Assembly: GCF_900105925.1 (NCBI RefSeq)
Contig: NZ_LT629791.1
Span: forward strand, 6,852,001-6,916,000
Origin: Jiangella alkaliphila
GTDB lineage: Bacteria; Actinomycetota; Actinomycetes; Jiangellales; Jiangellaceae
DNA length: 64,000 nucleotides
Reading direction: 5' to 3'
In this document: positions 17,413 through 25,161 of the stretch, in pieces
Position numbering within the stretch: the first letter of the stretch is position 1
Layout: each line of letters starts with the position of its first letter
Program-made: the position numbers and the translations under genes
Notes under the pieces: generated by a model
What the model was told of the DNA's origin: nothing
Seen by the model: the letters and a program-made list of their open reading frames with translations, nothing else
Database searches by the model: none

Positions 17413-18612
17413 ATGTCAGGTCAAGAAGCGGCCAATGCGGGCAAGGTGGCGGCGCCAAGCGAGGTTGTCGACAATCGGTGCTTCGCGGTGCGACATGCCA
17501 TGGCATTGATAGATCTAAAAGGACGACGCACTGAGGCCGCGGAGAAGCTGCTTTCAAGCATCTGCGACGCCCTTAAAGCGGATAGCCGCGTCAAGGAGCT
17601 TACGAGACCCCCGCTTAGGCCACACCTTGTCTATCGCGGAGAAGCCTACCCTTGGGTGAAGAACTACGAAAGCGACTTACCCCTTACCGGCCGTGATCAT
17701 TTTCATACACTACAGCTGTCGGATCCCATACTGTTCAGCGTTAATGTGCCCGCAGAGAATCAAGAAGAATTCAGGGGCGTCAAGACCTTTCCGCGTGGCA
17801 GCTACTTCGTGTCGTGGGATGGGATTTCCCTGACTGTCATGTGGGAACAGCAATCCCCAGGCACGGTATCCGTTGCAGCAGGACGCGTCGCTATAGATGT
17901 TTTGCGCGACGCTATCAAGAGATCTTATCTTGGATTATACGTCCAAGCCTGCAATCCGAACTGTCAGAACATTTTCACGCATGCAAATGCACTCCTTGTC
18001 TTTCCGGGTGTGGAAGCGCCGAAATCGATGTGGCAGACAGTGATGTTCACCCTGCCTGCTCGCCTAGCAGATAAGGATCCGGGCGAGATACTGACCTGGT
18101 GGCACAGGAGAGTCCGACAACCATTCTTTCTATTTTCCCTTTACAAGAATGGTGCGCGGAGAATCAGAGACATCGAGAGTATCGTTAGCCGCCGCCTGTT
18201 CACCCTCCTTGCATTGCAGCAGCAACGCGCGCAGCTTAGAGTTACGCCGATCAGGAAGCGATTTGCGGCATGGGCGAGACTATGGGGCTGGAAGCGCAAG
18301 ACAAGAAAGGCTATGGCCGATATATGGCTCGGGCTTGCCGCGATTGGATTCATTAACCGTCAGTGGAGCGAAGACAGGAGACGATTCACCGAGCAGATCG
18401 ACGAAGGTGAAGGAAAACTGCGCCCACTCTTTGACCAGGACTCAACCGACGACCTTGCAGCCATCGACACGATGGATCTCAGCCTGGCCCGTGAGGCGCT
18501 CGACTACTCGTCAGCCCGACTCGACAGCCGATCCATGGTTGCCGTCACAGCTCTCGCCGGACTTGCTGGTTTGTTGGGTGCGCTCCTGGGTGCCGCTCTG
18601 GCCTCGGAGTAA
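17413..18612 (+). CDS. Unknown cargo protein with C-terminal membrane anchor
   Basis: 399 residues from ATG 17413, chosen because AAGGGGG lies six bases upstream. The single clear hydrophobic segment is at the very C-terminus (about 372-396, VAVTALAGLAGLLGALLGAA), so the bulk is probably cytoplasmic and tail-anchored. A CNPNCQNIF motif near 176 and a basic tract WGWKRKTRKA near 293 stand out. I recognise no family. Base composition is clearly lower in G+C than the backbone, with rare codons such as ATA and AGA, indicating separate acquisition. 243 bp before it (17170-17412) hold no gene I can support. Confidence 0.75.
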   Translation: MSGQEAANAGKVAAPSEVVDNRCFAVRHAMALIDLKGRRTEAAEKLLSSICDALKADSRVKELTRPPLRPHLVYRGEAYPWVKNYESDLPLTGRDHFHTLQLSDPILFSVNVPAENQEEFRGVKTFPRGSYFVSWDGISLTVMWEQQSPGTVSVAAGRVAIDVLRDAIKRSYLGLYVQACNPNCQNIFTHANALLVFPGVEAPKSMWQTVMFTLPARLADKDPGEILTWWHRRVRQPFFLFSLYKNGARRIRDIESIVSRRLFTLLALQQQRAQLRVTPIRKRFAAWARLWGWKRKTRKAMADIWLGLAAIGFINRQWSEDRRRFTEQIDEGEGKLRPLFDQDSTDDLAAIDTMDLSLAREALDYSSARLDSRSMVAVTALAGLAGLLGALLGAALASE

Positions 18613-18748
18613 GCCTCGCCCGAAAGTTCGTCCGTGCTGATCCAAGCGACGGTAAGACCGTTGATCTCACCGCCTCGCTTCGAATGCGTTTGCTTCACGG
18701 GCATTTCACAGACACGGGATTTGCCGGATAGGCCTCTTGAGGATCAAG

Positions 18749-19027
18749 GCGGCGCGCAAGCGCGCCGCAGCACGCCCGGCCACGCGCCGGGCGTGCGGCC
18801 TGGCGGCCGTTCCGGGCGCGGACCGGGCGTGCGAGCGAGCTGGCCGACACCAACTCAGGCCACGCTGACATCTCGCCGAACGGCGTCCCCCTCATCGCGG
18901 CCATTCTTTGACCTCCACTCCGGGCATCAAGGGCGCCAAGATCGTTCGCCTGGCTAGCGGACTCGTCACCGATCGACTCCAAAGGGCGAACCATCTTGAC
19001 GTCGCTACGCGATGGCGCAAGCGCCAC
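18749..19027. repeat. Cluster of hairpins in a gene-free region between convergent cargo genes
   Basis: Between the convergent ends at 18612 and 19079 I see no gene but four inverted repeats: GCGGCGCG-CAAG-CGCGCCGC (18749-18768); 11-bp arms GCACGCCCGGC/GCCGGGCGTGC (18770-18780, 18786-18796); 14-bp arms with one mismatch at 18937-18950 and 18986-18999; and TGGCGC-AA-GCGCCA (19014-19027). The first two could be back-to-back terminators; the whole is denser than needed for termination and could be a structured RNA or a cis-acting site. Confidence 0.6.
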
Positions 19028-19078
19028 CCTTGACCCCCTACGCTCCGGCCAACGACCGGCAGCTATGAGGCCGACGCC

Positions 19079-20266
19079 TCAATCCGGGACGGCGATATCT
19101 TCCTGCCCCGCGGCGAGAACGCTCGCTGCTGGAACCGCCCAGCCGCCGGCCCGGGGCGGGGAAAGCGCCGGAGGACCGAATACTCCTGCGACCCAACGAA
19201 AGCCCGGGTGGATATACTGATCTGGCGAGCGCACGATGTCATCGACTTTCTGGTCCAACGCGCGCTGAACCTTATCCGCCAGGGTCGGCTGCTCGGCCTC
19301 GAAGAGCAGGTCAGCGATGGGCTCATGCCAATACCAGCGAACTTGTCCATTGCGAGCAATAGCTACAACGGAATGTGGCTCCGCCGGACTGGTCCTGGGC
19401 CAGGTCTGCTCGTCGATCTTTACAAAGGCACTTCTAACGTCATCAAAGCCATCTAGCAGTTCTTGGACCGCATTGCGCAGATCACTGAAGTCCATATCTG
19501 CGCGTACGGTGGCAGCCGAATCGAGTATCGACAAGAATGCCCGATTTCCCTCGAAGTAGGCCATGGGACAAAGGTCGATCGCTGGACCCGTCCGATGGAC
19601 GGTATGCCCGTCGATGGTGGCGCGAGTCCCGAGACTTCCACCAGCGGCTCCGTGCATCACCAAAGACGCAATGCGATAGTAGTCGTACAGATCCACAAGG
19701 TTCAGGCGACTCGCGCGGTCATAGAGGTTCTCGCTCGCCCAGCTGCGTTTCCATGAAGGACCGTAGCGCGACACCGCCTCGGTAATCTTTCTCTCGGCCT
19801 GCCTGGCTTCACGTTCCAGCTTCCTAGCAACGGACCGTCTCGCCTTCGGATTAAGCTTCGACAGGCCAATCCTCGCGTTCTGCTGAAGCTCTGCAACGAT
19901 GACGAGATGATCCATATATCGCTCAGCTTGTCCGGGACTCGTTGAGACATCGGCCATATTTATTGCATGCTCGACTAATGCGCGCGCGGTGCGTGTAGCT
20001 GGTCGCCCCGCACCCTCTAACACCTCATCAAGGAGTTCCATCCAGTCATTGAACGCCTGACTGAAGACCAACGCGGGCGCCTGGTAGGGCGCGGACGCCG
20101 AGATAAACTCCCGGACAATTGGCATAGCTATATACTTGATCGTGTGCGTCGCTTGGCCAAGCCAAGGCAGCTCATCATCAATCTGCTGGATGAGCGGGAT
20201 AGTGGTCCATGGTTTGTGCTCCGGGGGCGCTGTTACCGGTTGCCCGAACGGCGAGTCGGCTCCCAT
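19079..20266 (-). CDS. DUF5677-like protein of unknown function
   Basis: 395 residues from ATG 20266. A largely helical protein; the pattern RTARALVEHAINMADVS followed by AERYMDHLVIVAELQQN, a Lys/Arg-rich helix (KARRSVARKLEREARQAERK) and LYDYYRIASLVMHGAAGG resembles DUF5677 proteins, which often accompany mobile elements. No signal peptide or membrane helix. G+C is below that of the backbone. Convergent with the tail-anchored protein gene. Assignment rests on remembered pattern, so moderate. Confidence 0.68.
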   Translation of the reverse strand: MGADSPFGQPVTAPPEHKPWTTIPLIQQIDDELPWLGQATHTIKYIAMPIVREFISASAPYQAPALVFSQAFNDWMELLDEVLEGAGRPATRTARALVEHAINMADVSTSPGQAERYMDHLVIVAELQQNARIGLSKLNPKARRSVARKLEREARQAERKITEAVSRYGPSWKRSWASENLYDRASRLNLVDLYDYYRIASLVMHGAAGGSLGTRATIDGHTVHRTGPAIDLCPMAYFEGNRAFLSILDSAATVRADMDFSDLRNAVQELLDGFDDVRSAFVKIDEQTWPRTSPAEPHSVVAIARNGQVRWYWHEPIADLLFEAEQPTLADKVQRALDQKVDDIVRSPDQYIHPGFRWVAGVFGPPALSPPRAGGWAVPAASVLAAGQEDIAVPD

Positions 20267-20350
20267 AACAGAACCATAGATCAGAATGCTTCAAAGTTCG
20301 AGTGATCGCGGCGTGCGGGAGTAGGCAATGCGCAGCGATCGGCCGAGCGT

Positions 20351-20773
20351 CTAACCAGGTAGCAGGGTGAACGCACTCGTGTGAGCTGGACGCATCGCCG
20401 TGAAGTGGCGTACGTCGAGGGTGAAGACCTCGGTTGCCTTCAGCCGTTCAGCCACCGAGACCACGGACGCATCCGCCGCACCAAGCGGGAAGTCGGCGTA
20501 GCGGTCGACCAGGACGGCAACGCGGGCGAGATCGTCCGTAGTCAGCTCGCCGAAGGTCAGCAGCCCGGATTCCAGCGACCGGACGAACGCGGCCTCGTGC
20601 TGCGGCGTTCCGAATCGGGACAGCATGTAGCAGGCTTCCGCGGCGACGAAGCTCGGCACGACCATCGTCGTCCGTGCCTTGAAGATGCGGGCGAACTCCT
20701 GGACGCATCGCTCGTGGTGCGCGTCATCAGTGATGGCAGCAGCCACGATAGGGCCGGTGTCGACGACGATCAC
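20351..20773 (-). CDS. vapC: VapC-type PIN-domain toxin
   Basis: 140 residues from GTG 20773, overlapping the antitoxin stop in GTGA. The PIN fold begins [14 protein letters not shown]; the acidic metal-binding residues are present as D5, E46, D101 and D120. Such proteins are magnesium-dependent ribonucleases that cleave tRNA or rRNA when their antitoxin is lost. Within the AICE it would stabilise the element by post-segregational killing. Confidence 0.87.
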   Translation of the reverse strand: MIVVDTGPIVAAAITDDAHHERCVQEFARIFKARTTMVVPSFVAAEACYMLSRFGTPQHEAAFVRSLESGLLTFGELTTDDLARVAVLVDRYADFPLGAADASVVSVAERLKATEVFTLDVRHFTAMRPAHTSAFTLLPG

Positions 20774-21024
20774 TCGTCGCGCCCGAACTCCTCGGACAGG
20801 ATCTCTTCGACCCGCTCCGAGACATCCGACCGGCCGGCGTGGATGGAGCCGACCCACGACGGTGGCCAATGACTGTCTTCGGTGTGCTCGGACGAGTGGA
20901 CAAGGCGAACCGTGCGCGCGCGAATCTCCCGCAGCTGGTCAGGCGTGAGCTGATCGACCAGCCGATGCATCTCCTCGTACTCTTCCGATGCAGCGGTCAT
21001 GATGCCGAGTGTACGGCTTGTCAT
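20770..21024 (-). CDS. VapB-like antitoxin
   Basis: 84 residues from ATG 21024 with GGAGG seven bases upstream. A short helical protein ([20 protein letters not shown] then a C-terminal [19 protein letters not shown]) that precedes and overlaps the PIN toxin, as expected for an antitoxin. No classical ribbon-helix-helix or AbrB motif is certain, so the assignment depends on context. A gap of 210 bp (21025-21234) follows upstream without a supported gene. Confidence 0.75.
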   Translation of the reverse strand: MTSRTLGIMTAASEEYEEMHRLVDQLTPDQLREIRARTVRLVHSSEHTEDSHWPPSWVGSIHAGRSDVSERVEEILSEEFGRDE

Positions 21025-21234
21025 CTGCCAACCTCCACGATTTCACCGCCGCGACCTGCGACGTTCGGTCGTCCCTATGGCCCTAATGGGCCAGGCTGAT
21101 CCCGCCGCAGCAACGAACACGCCCGCGGCGGGATCAGCCAGCACACCTTGCTCAGCCGGCGTCGCACCCACTCCCCCGCCGGGCACGCTCGACTGTGGCC
21201 ACGTACGCCGTCGTCGAGCTGTTCACCGCCGCGA

Positions 21235-21759
21235 TCACGACACGTCCGCCGCCCGGCTCGCGTATACCTTGCGCAGATCATCGACGGAGGACTCCAGCTC
21301 GCCTAGCGTCACGCCGGCCGCCGACAACGCAGCCGCGATGCGGTCGACCAGCTCGCGGTGCGCTTCAGCGGTGAGGGCGTAGCCGTCCTGGGGGAACAGC
21401 AGACCGGATTCGAGCAGTTCCAGACCGTCGTCTCGCTCGGCCAGCCGCCGCAACTGCTCGATAATCTGCGCATCGGTCGCGCCGGGCAGGTACCGCTCAC
21501 GGACATTGGCCAGCAGCCTCGGTGTCCACGTCGCCTGCTGCGCGACCTCGGCCATCCGCAGCAGCTCCAGAGCCGTCCGGCGGACCTCTTTCAGGTTCAG
21601 GCCGACCTTGGCGTACATGTCGGTCTCGAACGGCTTGATCTCTACATCGATGTGCGCGTTCCCGTGCAGCAGGTGCGCCACCATCTCACCGACCATCTCG
21701 TCGACGAACGGCGCGCGGGCGATGATCTCTCTCTTGTCACGTTCAGGTACGTTGACCAC
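21235..21759 (-). CDS. Unknown AICE cargo protein
   Basis: 174 residues from GTG 21759 with GGGAGAG upstream. The protein is helical and charged (IIARAPFVDEMVGEMVAHLL, then VRRTALELLRMAEVAQQATW), with no membrane segment, cysteine pair or catalytic motif I recognise. It is the last gene before attR. Between it and attR (21760-22030) I see no gene. Confidence 0.55.
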   Translation of the reverse strand: MVNVPERDKREIIARAPFVDEMVGEMVAHLLHGNAHIDVEIKPFETDMYAKVGLNLKEVRRTALELLRMAEVAQQATWTPRLLANVRERYLPGATDAQIIEQLRRLAERDDGLELLESGLLFPQDGYALTAEAHRELVDRIAAALSAAGVTLGELESSVDDLRKVYASRAADVS

Positions 21760-22030
21760 GGGTCTCTCCCTGGCTAGCTCAGGTTGGGATCAAGTCCCCG
21801 GTCCGGTGTCTCTAGCACCGGCTGGGGGCGACTAAATGGATGAGGCAGAGCCCGCCTACAGGAGGCCCACGAGCCCCGCCTGCCCGGGTCCTGTACGCGC
21901 CACCGACAGGCCACGGTGGTCGGCATCTGGTCGGTGACCGACCAAACCAGCTTCGTTTCGCGTCGCCCTCTGTCGCACATCGTTGCAGCTCAAAGCCATT
22001 TCGCGGCCGCGCCTTTCGACCCCTGAACGA

Positions 22031-22081
22031 CCTTCTAAGCTCTTGGTCGGGGGTTCGAGTCCCTCCAGGCGCACCCAGCTC
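22031..22081 (+). repeat. attR: second copy of the 51-bp repeat (displaced tRNA-Arg 3' end)
   Basis: Identical to 8011-8061. It carries the original 3' end of tRNA-Arg but no 5' half, as the left end of the element rebuilt the functional gene. It lies 12 bp from the end of the PhyH gene, so the chromosomal neighbours before insertion were ybaK, tRNA-Arg and phyH. Confidence 0.95.
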
Positions 22082-22093
22082 GTCAGCACATGA

Positions 22094-22999
22094 TCAGGAA
22101 GAGTCACGCCAGGGCCTCACGTCCAGTTCCGGGTAGCGCTGCTGGATGCCGTTGAGTGTCTCCGCGGTCCAGAACTGGTGGCCAGGGGGCGGGAACCCGA
22201 AGAGTTCAAGCTGACGTGGCGTCGCACGGTGCACGAACGCGTACCACGCGGGCAGGTGGCTTCGCGCCGCCCATGCCATCCGTTGGCCCCAGTCGACGTC
22301 GGCCGGACGGAAGATGAGTTGCATCGAGTATCGGGCGCCCCGAGGCGCCCTGAGACTGGTGCCGCGGTGGAAGGTCCGGGTGTTGAATGCGATGACGGTG
22401 CCGGCCGGGCCCGCGCCGGACTGCTCTGCGGCGTACAGGTTCGAGTTGTCGGCGGTCGAGACGAACTCGCCGGTGCCACCGCTCCTGGGGTAGAAGTTCG
22501 GATTCATCGGCAGGTGGGCGGTGTGGTCCCACGAGACCACATGCGGCGGGCCGAGCTCTTCAGGGACGTCGACGAGGAAGACGAAGAGCTCAAGTTGCTG
22601 GTACCGGTTCTCAGTGGAAGGCACCAGGATCGTCTGATTGAGATAGTCGCGGTGCAGCGCCTGGTCGTACGATGCGGCGCCCGTGTACTTGGCCCAAGCT
22701 TCCGCCGAGGAGATCCGCAGGTCAGTCTGCCCGAGCAGATCCTCGGCTAGCTGGACGATCCGGGGATGCACAGCCAGGAGACTGAGCTCGGTACTGGAGA
22801 ACGGGAACTCGTCGATCCCGTCGAACTCATCATCGACATAGCGGGTGCGACGTGGATCGGTGCCGTCATGAAACCCGTCCGGGGTGGGAAACATCGTCTC
22901 CACCTCCCCGAGTGCGGCCGCCAGGTCATCGCTCGAAAGAAAGCCAGGCAGGATCACAAAGCCGTCAGTGCGCCAGGCGTCTGCGGTGCCGTTGTCCAT
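22094..22999 (-). CDS. Phytanoyl-CoA dioxygenase (PhyH) family protein
   Basis: 301 residues from ATG 22999. The Fe(II)/2-oxoglutarate fold is marked by H116-R-D118 in QALHRDYLN and the second iron histidine H211 in TRTFHRGTS, with a conserved Arg some residues later for 2-oxoglutarate. N-terminal WRTDGFVILPGFLSSDDL is typical of the family. Members hydroxylate diverse small molecules; the substrate is unknown. Monocistronic, downstream of the TetR gene after an 89-bp gap. Confidence 0.87.
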   Translation of the reverse strand: MDNGTADAWRTDGFVILPGFLSSDDLAAALGEVETMFPTPDGFHDGTDPRRTRYVDDEFDGIDEFPFSSTELSLLAVHPRIVQLAEDLLGQTDLRISSAEAWAKYTGAASYDQALHRDYLNQTILVPSTENRYQQLELFVFLVDVPEELGPPHVVSWDHTAHLPMNPNFYPRSGGTGEFVSTADNSNLYAAEQSGAGPAGTVIAFNTRTFHRGTSLRAPRGARYSMQLIFRPADVDWGQRMAWAARSHLPAWYAFVHRATPRQLELFGFPPPGHQFWTAETLNGIQQRYPELDVRPWRDSS

Positions 23000-23088
23000 G
23001 CGCCCAACGTTGATGCTCCGGTGATCGAGGTGCAACAGAGTTTCTGGTTGCTCAGATCGCGTCCGAGGGCGACACAGCATCGAGGCCG

Positions 23089-23643
23089 TCAGGGCGTGAG
23101 CAGGTCGATCGCCGTGCGCTGGTAGGCGCGCAGCTCGCGGACCGTCGGCACCGTCGCGCCGCCCGCCTGCCGCTGGCGGAACCAGCCGAGGTAGATGCTG
23201 TAGCCGATCTGTGCGCGCAGGCGCGCCTCGCGCCGCGGCAGGTCCATGTCGCGGAAGCAGCGCTCCAGGAACGCGAGCCGCTTGTTCTGGACCCGCTCGA
23301 CGACCGGGGCGACCGCCGGATCCGCGGCGGAGGCGAGCAGCGCCGCGTCGATCGCGCCGTACTCGTCGCCCTCGTCCTCCATGGCCGCGGTGAGCGTCAG
23401 TCGCAGCCGCTCGACGGGGTCGGGCAGATCCTCGAGCCGGGCGATGATCTCGTCGGTCGCCTCGCGCTCCCACGTCGCGAGCGCGGCCGCGACCAGCTCG
23501 GCGCGGCTGCCGAAGTGCCAGTAGAAGCTGCCCTTCGTGGCGCCCAGCCGCGCGGCCAGGGGCTCGACCGTGACCGCGGCGGTACCACCCTCGGCGATCG
23601 CGACGAGCGCGGCGTGCGTCCAGTCCTCGCGGCTAAGTGCCAT
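23089..23643 (-). CDS. TetR-family transcriptional repressor
   Basis: 184 residues from ATG 23643. The HTH is at about 10-52 (AALVAIAEGGTAAVTVEPLA then LGATKGSFYWHFGSRAELV). The C-terminal helical domain has a PVERLRLTLTAAMED stretch common to actinobacterial TetR proteins that regulate a neighbouring hydrolase or polyketide-cyclase-like gene. Divergent from the SRPBCC gene with two operator-like repeats between and over its own start codon, indicating autoregulation. Confidence 0.92.
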   Translation of the reverse strand: MALSREDWTHAALVAIAEGGTAAVTVEPLAARLGATKGSFYWHFGSRAELVAAALATWEREATDEIIARLEDLPDPVERLRLTLTAAMEDEGDEYGAIDAALLASAADPAVAPVVERVQNKRLAFLERCFRDMDLPRREARLRAQIGYSIYLGWFRQRQAGGATVPTVRELRAYQRTAIDLLTP

Positions 23644-23675
23644 ACGCTACAGTATGGACCATACGCAACCGTATG
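23641..23675. promoter_or_regulatory. Two tandem TetR operator candidates
   Basis: Two 16-bp inverted repeats, CATACGCTACAGTATG (23641-23656) and CATACGCAACCGTATG (23660-23675), with centres 19 bp apart, about two helical turns. The first covers the start codon of the TetR gene, the second precedes the SRPBCC gene by 13 bp. The common half-site CATAC and spacing suggest two TetR dimers on the same face of the DNA. Confidence 0.75.
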
Positions 23676-23688
23676 GAAGGACCGCACC

Positions 23689-24222
23689 ATGAGAGTCCTG
23701 AGCAGGCACGTGCGCGACCTCGACGCAAGCGGCGAGGAGGTGGGACGGCTCATCGCCGCCCTCGGCAGCGAGCACGACGCGCTGTGGCCGAACGACCTCT
23801 GGCCCGGCACCCAGCTCGAGTTCGACCGCCCGCTCGGCCCCGGCGCGCGCGGCGGGCACGGCGTCATCCGCTACTCGGTCGACGCATACGAGCCCGGTCG
23901 CCGCGTGCGCTTCCGCTTCGACCCCGGCACGGGCCTCGACGGCACCCACGGCTTCGACGTCGAACAGCTCGCGGACGGCCGCACGCGGCTGGTGCACACG
24001 CTCGACACGCGGCTGGAGGGAGCGGTCAAGCTGGCGAAGCCGCTGCTCCTGCGCATGCACGACACGATGATCGGCCAGCTGCTCGACAACGCGGAACGGC
24101 TCACCGGCGGCCGGGTGGAGCGCCCCACGCGGATGGCGCTCTGGATGCGCGCGCTGAACGCCGTCGAGGCGCGCCTGACGCGGGGCGCCGGCACCCCGCC
24201 CGCCACCGGTACGCGCGTCTGA
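23689..24222 (+). CDS. SRPBCC (START/polyketide-cyclase-like) family protein
   Basis: 177 residues from ATG 23689. The helix-grip fold is suggested by LSRHVRDLDASGEEVGRLIA, GVIRYSVDAYEPGRRVRFRF and a C-terminal helix VKLAKPLLLRMHDTMIGQLL. Such proteins bind a hydrophobic ligand in a central cavity. The paired TetR repressor and the shared double operator suggest induction by a small ligand. Confidence 0.83.
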   Translation: MRVLSRHVRDLDASGEEVGRLIAALGSEHDALWPNDLWPGTQLEFDRPLGPGARGGHGVIRYSVDAYEPGRRVRFRFDPGTGLDGTHGFDVEQLADGRTRLVHTLDTRLEGAVKLAKPLLLRMHDTMIGQLLDNAERLTGGRVERPTRMALWMRALNAVEARLTRGAGTPPATGTRV

Positions 24223-24266
24223 TCGAGGACTTTGATGAGGGTTGTGCCCGACGGCCGGGATACCTG

Positions 24267-24294
24267 TTGACCATTAATGCGCCGCTGTTACGGT
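24267..24294 (+). promoter_or_regulatory. Candidate housekeeping promoter before Tat-exported protein
   Basis: TTGACC (24267-24272) and TACGGT (24289-24294) separated by 16 bases, 63 bp before the start codon of the exported protein gene. Based only on match to actinobacterial SigA-type elements. Confidence 0.4.
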
Positions 24295-24357
24295 CCGAGC
24301 CGTTACCTGACCGTGCCCGCGCCGACCCGCGGCCGGGCTGGAACATGGGGGGCAAGC

Positions 24358-25128
24358 ATGCACGAGACCACCGACCCTGCGACCACCGACGGCACGCCGA
24401 GCCGTCGTCGCATCATCGCGGCGGGCGCGGCCGGCGCCGCTGGTGCTGCCGCGCTGGGCGTCGCCGGCGCGTCGCAGGCGCAGGCCGCGGCCGGTCAGGC
24501 GCTCATCCTCGGCCGCTCGAACACGTCGGGCTCCGCCTCGACCGGCGTCACGTACTCGACCTCGACGCCGACGGTCGCAGTGCACAACGCGGGGTCGGGC
24601 GCCGCCGCGCTGATGACGTCCGCCCGGTCCAACGGCTTCGCCGGCGGCAGCTACTCGCCCAACGCCTACGGCGTCTCGGCCGCCAACTACGCCAACAGCC
24701 CCGGCGCCGGCGCCGCCGTCGCCGCCAGCGGTCGGTACAACGACGGCGTCGTGGGCTCGACGCTCGACTCCGAGCGCGTCGGTGTGGTCGGCATCAACGA
24801 CACGCCCGTTGTGGGTTCCGGCGCCGGCGTCATCGGCGTCGGAACGAACATCGCCGGCGTCGTCGCGTACACCTCCGCCAGCGACGACTCGGCTCTGTGG
24901 GCCGTCAACGACTCCGAGGCCGGCTTTGCGCTCGTCGCCTTCGGCCACACGCAGTTCAACGGCGACGTGCTGATCGCCGGCGACCTGTACGTCACCGGCA
25001 CCATCTACTGCGACAACCCCATTCAGCCGCTCCCGGACAGCCTGCCCGGTCCGCTGGCGCCGGCGCGCGGCGACAGCATGCTGGCGCGCGCCAAGGCCCT
25101 CGTGTCCCGGCTGCGGCCCGCTCGCTGA
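24358..25128 (+). CDS. Tat-exported protein of unknown function
   Basis: 256 residues from ATG 24358; an upstream in-frame ATG at 24277 would put 27 extra residues before the signal. The N-terminus TPSRRRIIAAGAAGAAGAAA followed by an Ala-rich helix and SQAQAAAG is a twin-arginine signal with likely cleavage near residue 44. The mature part is low in charge and rich in Gly/Ala/Ser/Asn with repeated VGVVG-, GVGTN-like beta motifs, resembling the repeat segments of phage-tail-type or adhesin beta-helices, and FNGDVLIAGDLYVTGTIYCD near the end. Function unknown. Confidence 0.78.
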   Translation: MHETTDPATTDGTPSRRRIIAAGAAGAAGAAALGVAGASQAQAAAGQALILGRSNTSGSASTGVTYSTSTPTVAVHNAGSGAAALMTSARSNGFAGGSYSPNAYGVSAANYANSPGAGAAVAASGRYNDGVVGSTLDSERVGVVGINDTPVVGSGAGVIGVGTNIAGVVAYTSASDDSALWAVNDSEAGFALVAFGHTQFNGDVLIAGDLYVTGTIYCDNPIQPLPDSLPGPLAPARGDSMLARAKALVSRLRPAR

Positions 25129-25161
25129 CGCCGGCCGGACGAGGCCCGGTGGCCGCTGCCG

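Larger units (their letters stand above)
8011..22081 (-). mobile_element. Actinomycete integrative and conjugative element (AICE) in tRNA-Arg
   Basis: About 14.0 kb between the two 51-bp att repeats. The minus-strand backbone contains integrase, excisionase, a RepSA-like replication initiator (frameshifted), an FtsK/TraB-like ATPase and a run of small overlapping genes, the known gene order of pSAM2-type AICEs that replicate as circles and transfer double-stranded DNA. Accessory genes fill 14.8-21.8 kb, several with visibly lower G+C. With rep disrupted the element may be fixed in place. Confidence 0.9.
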
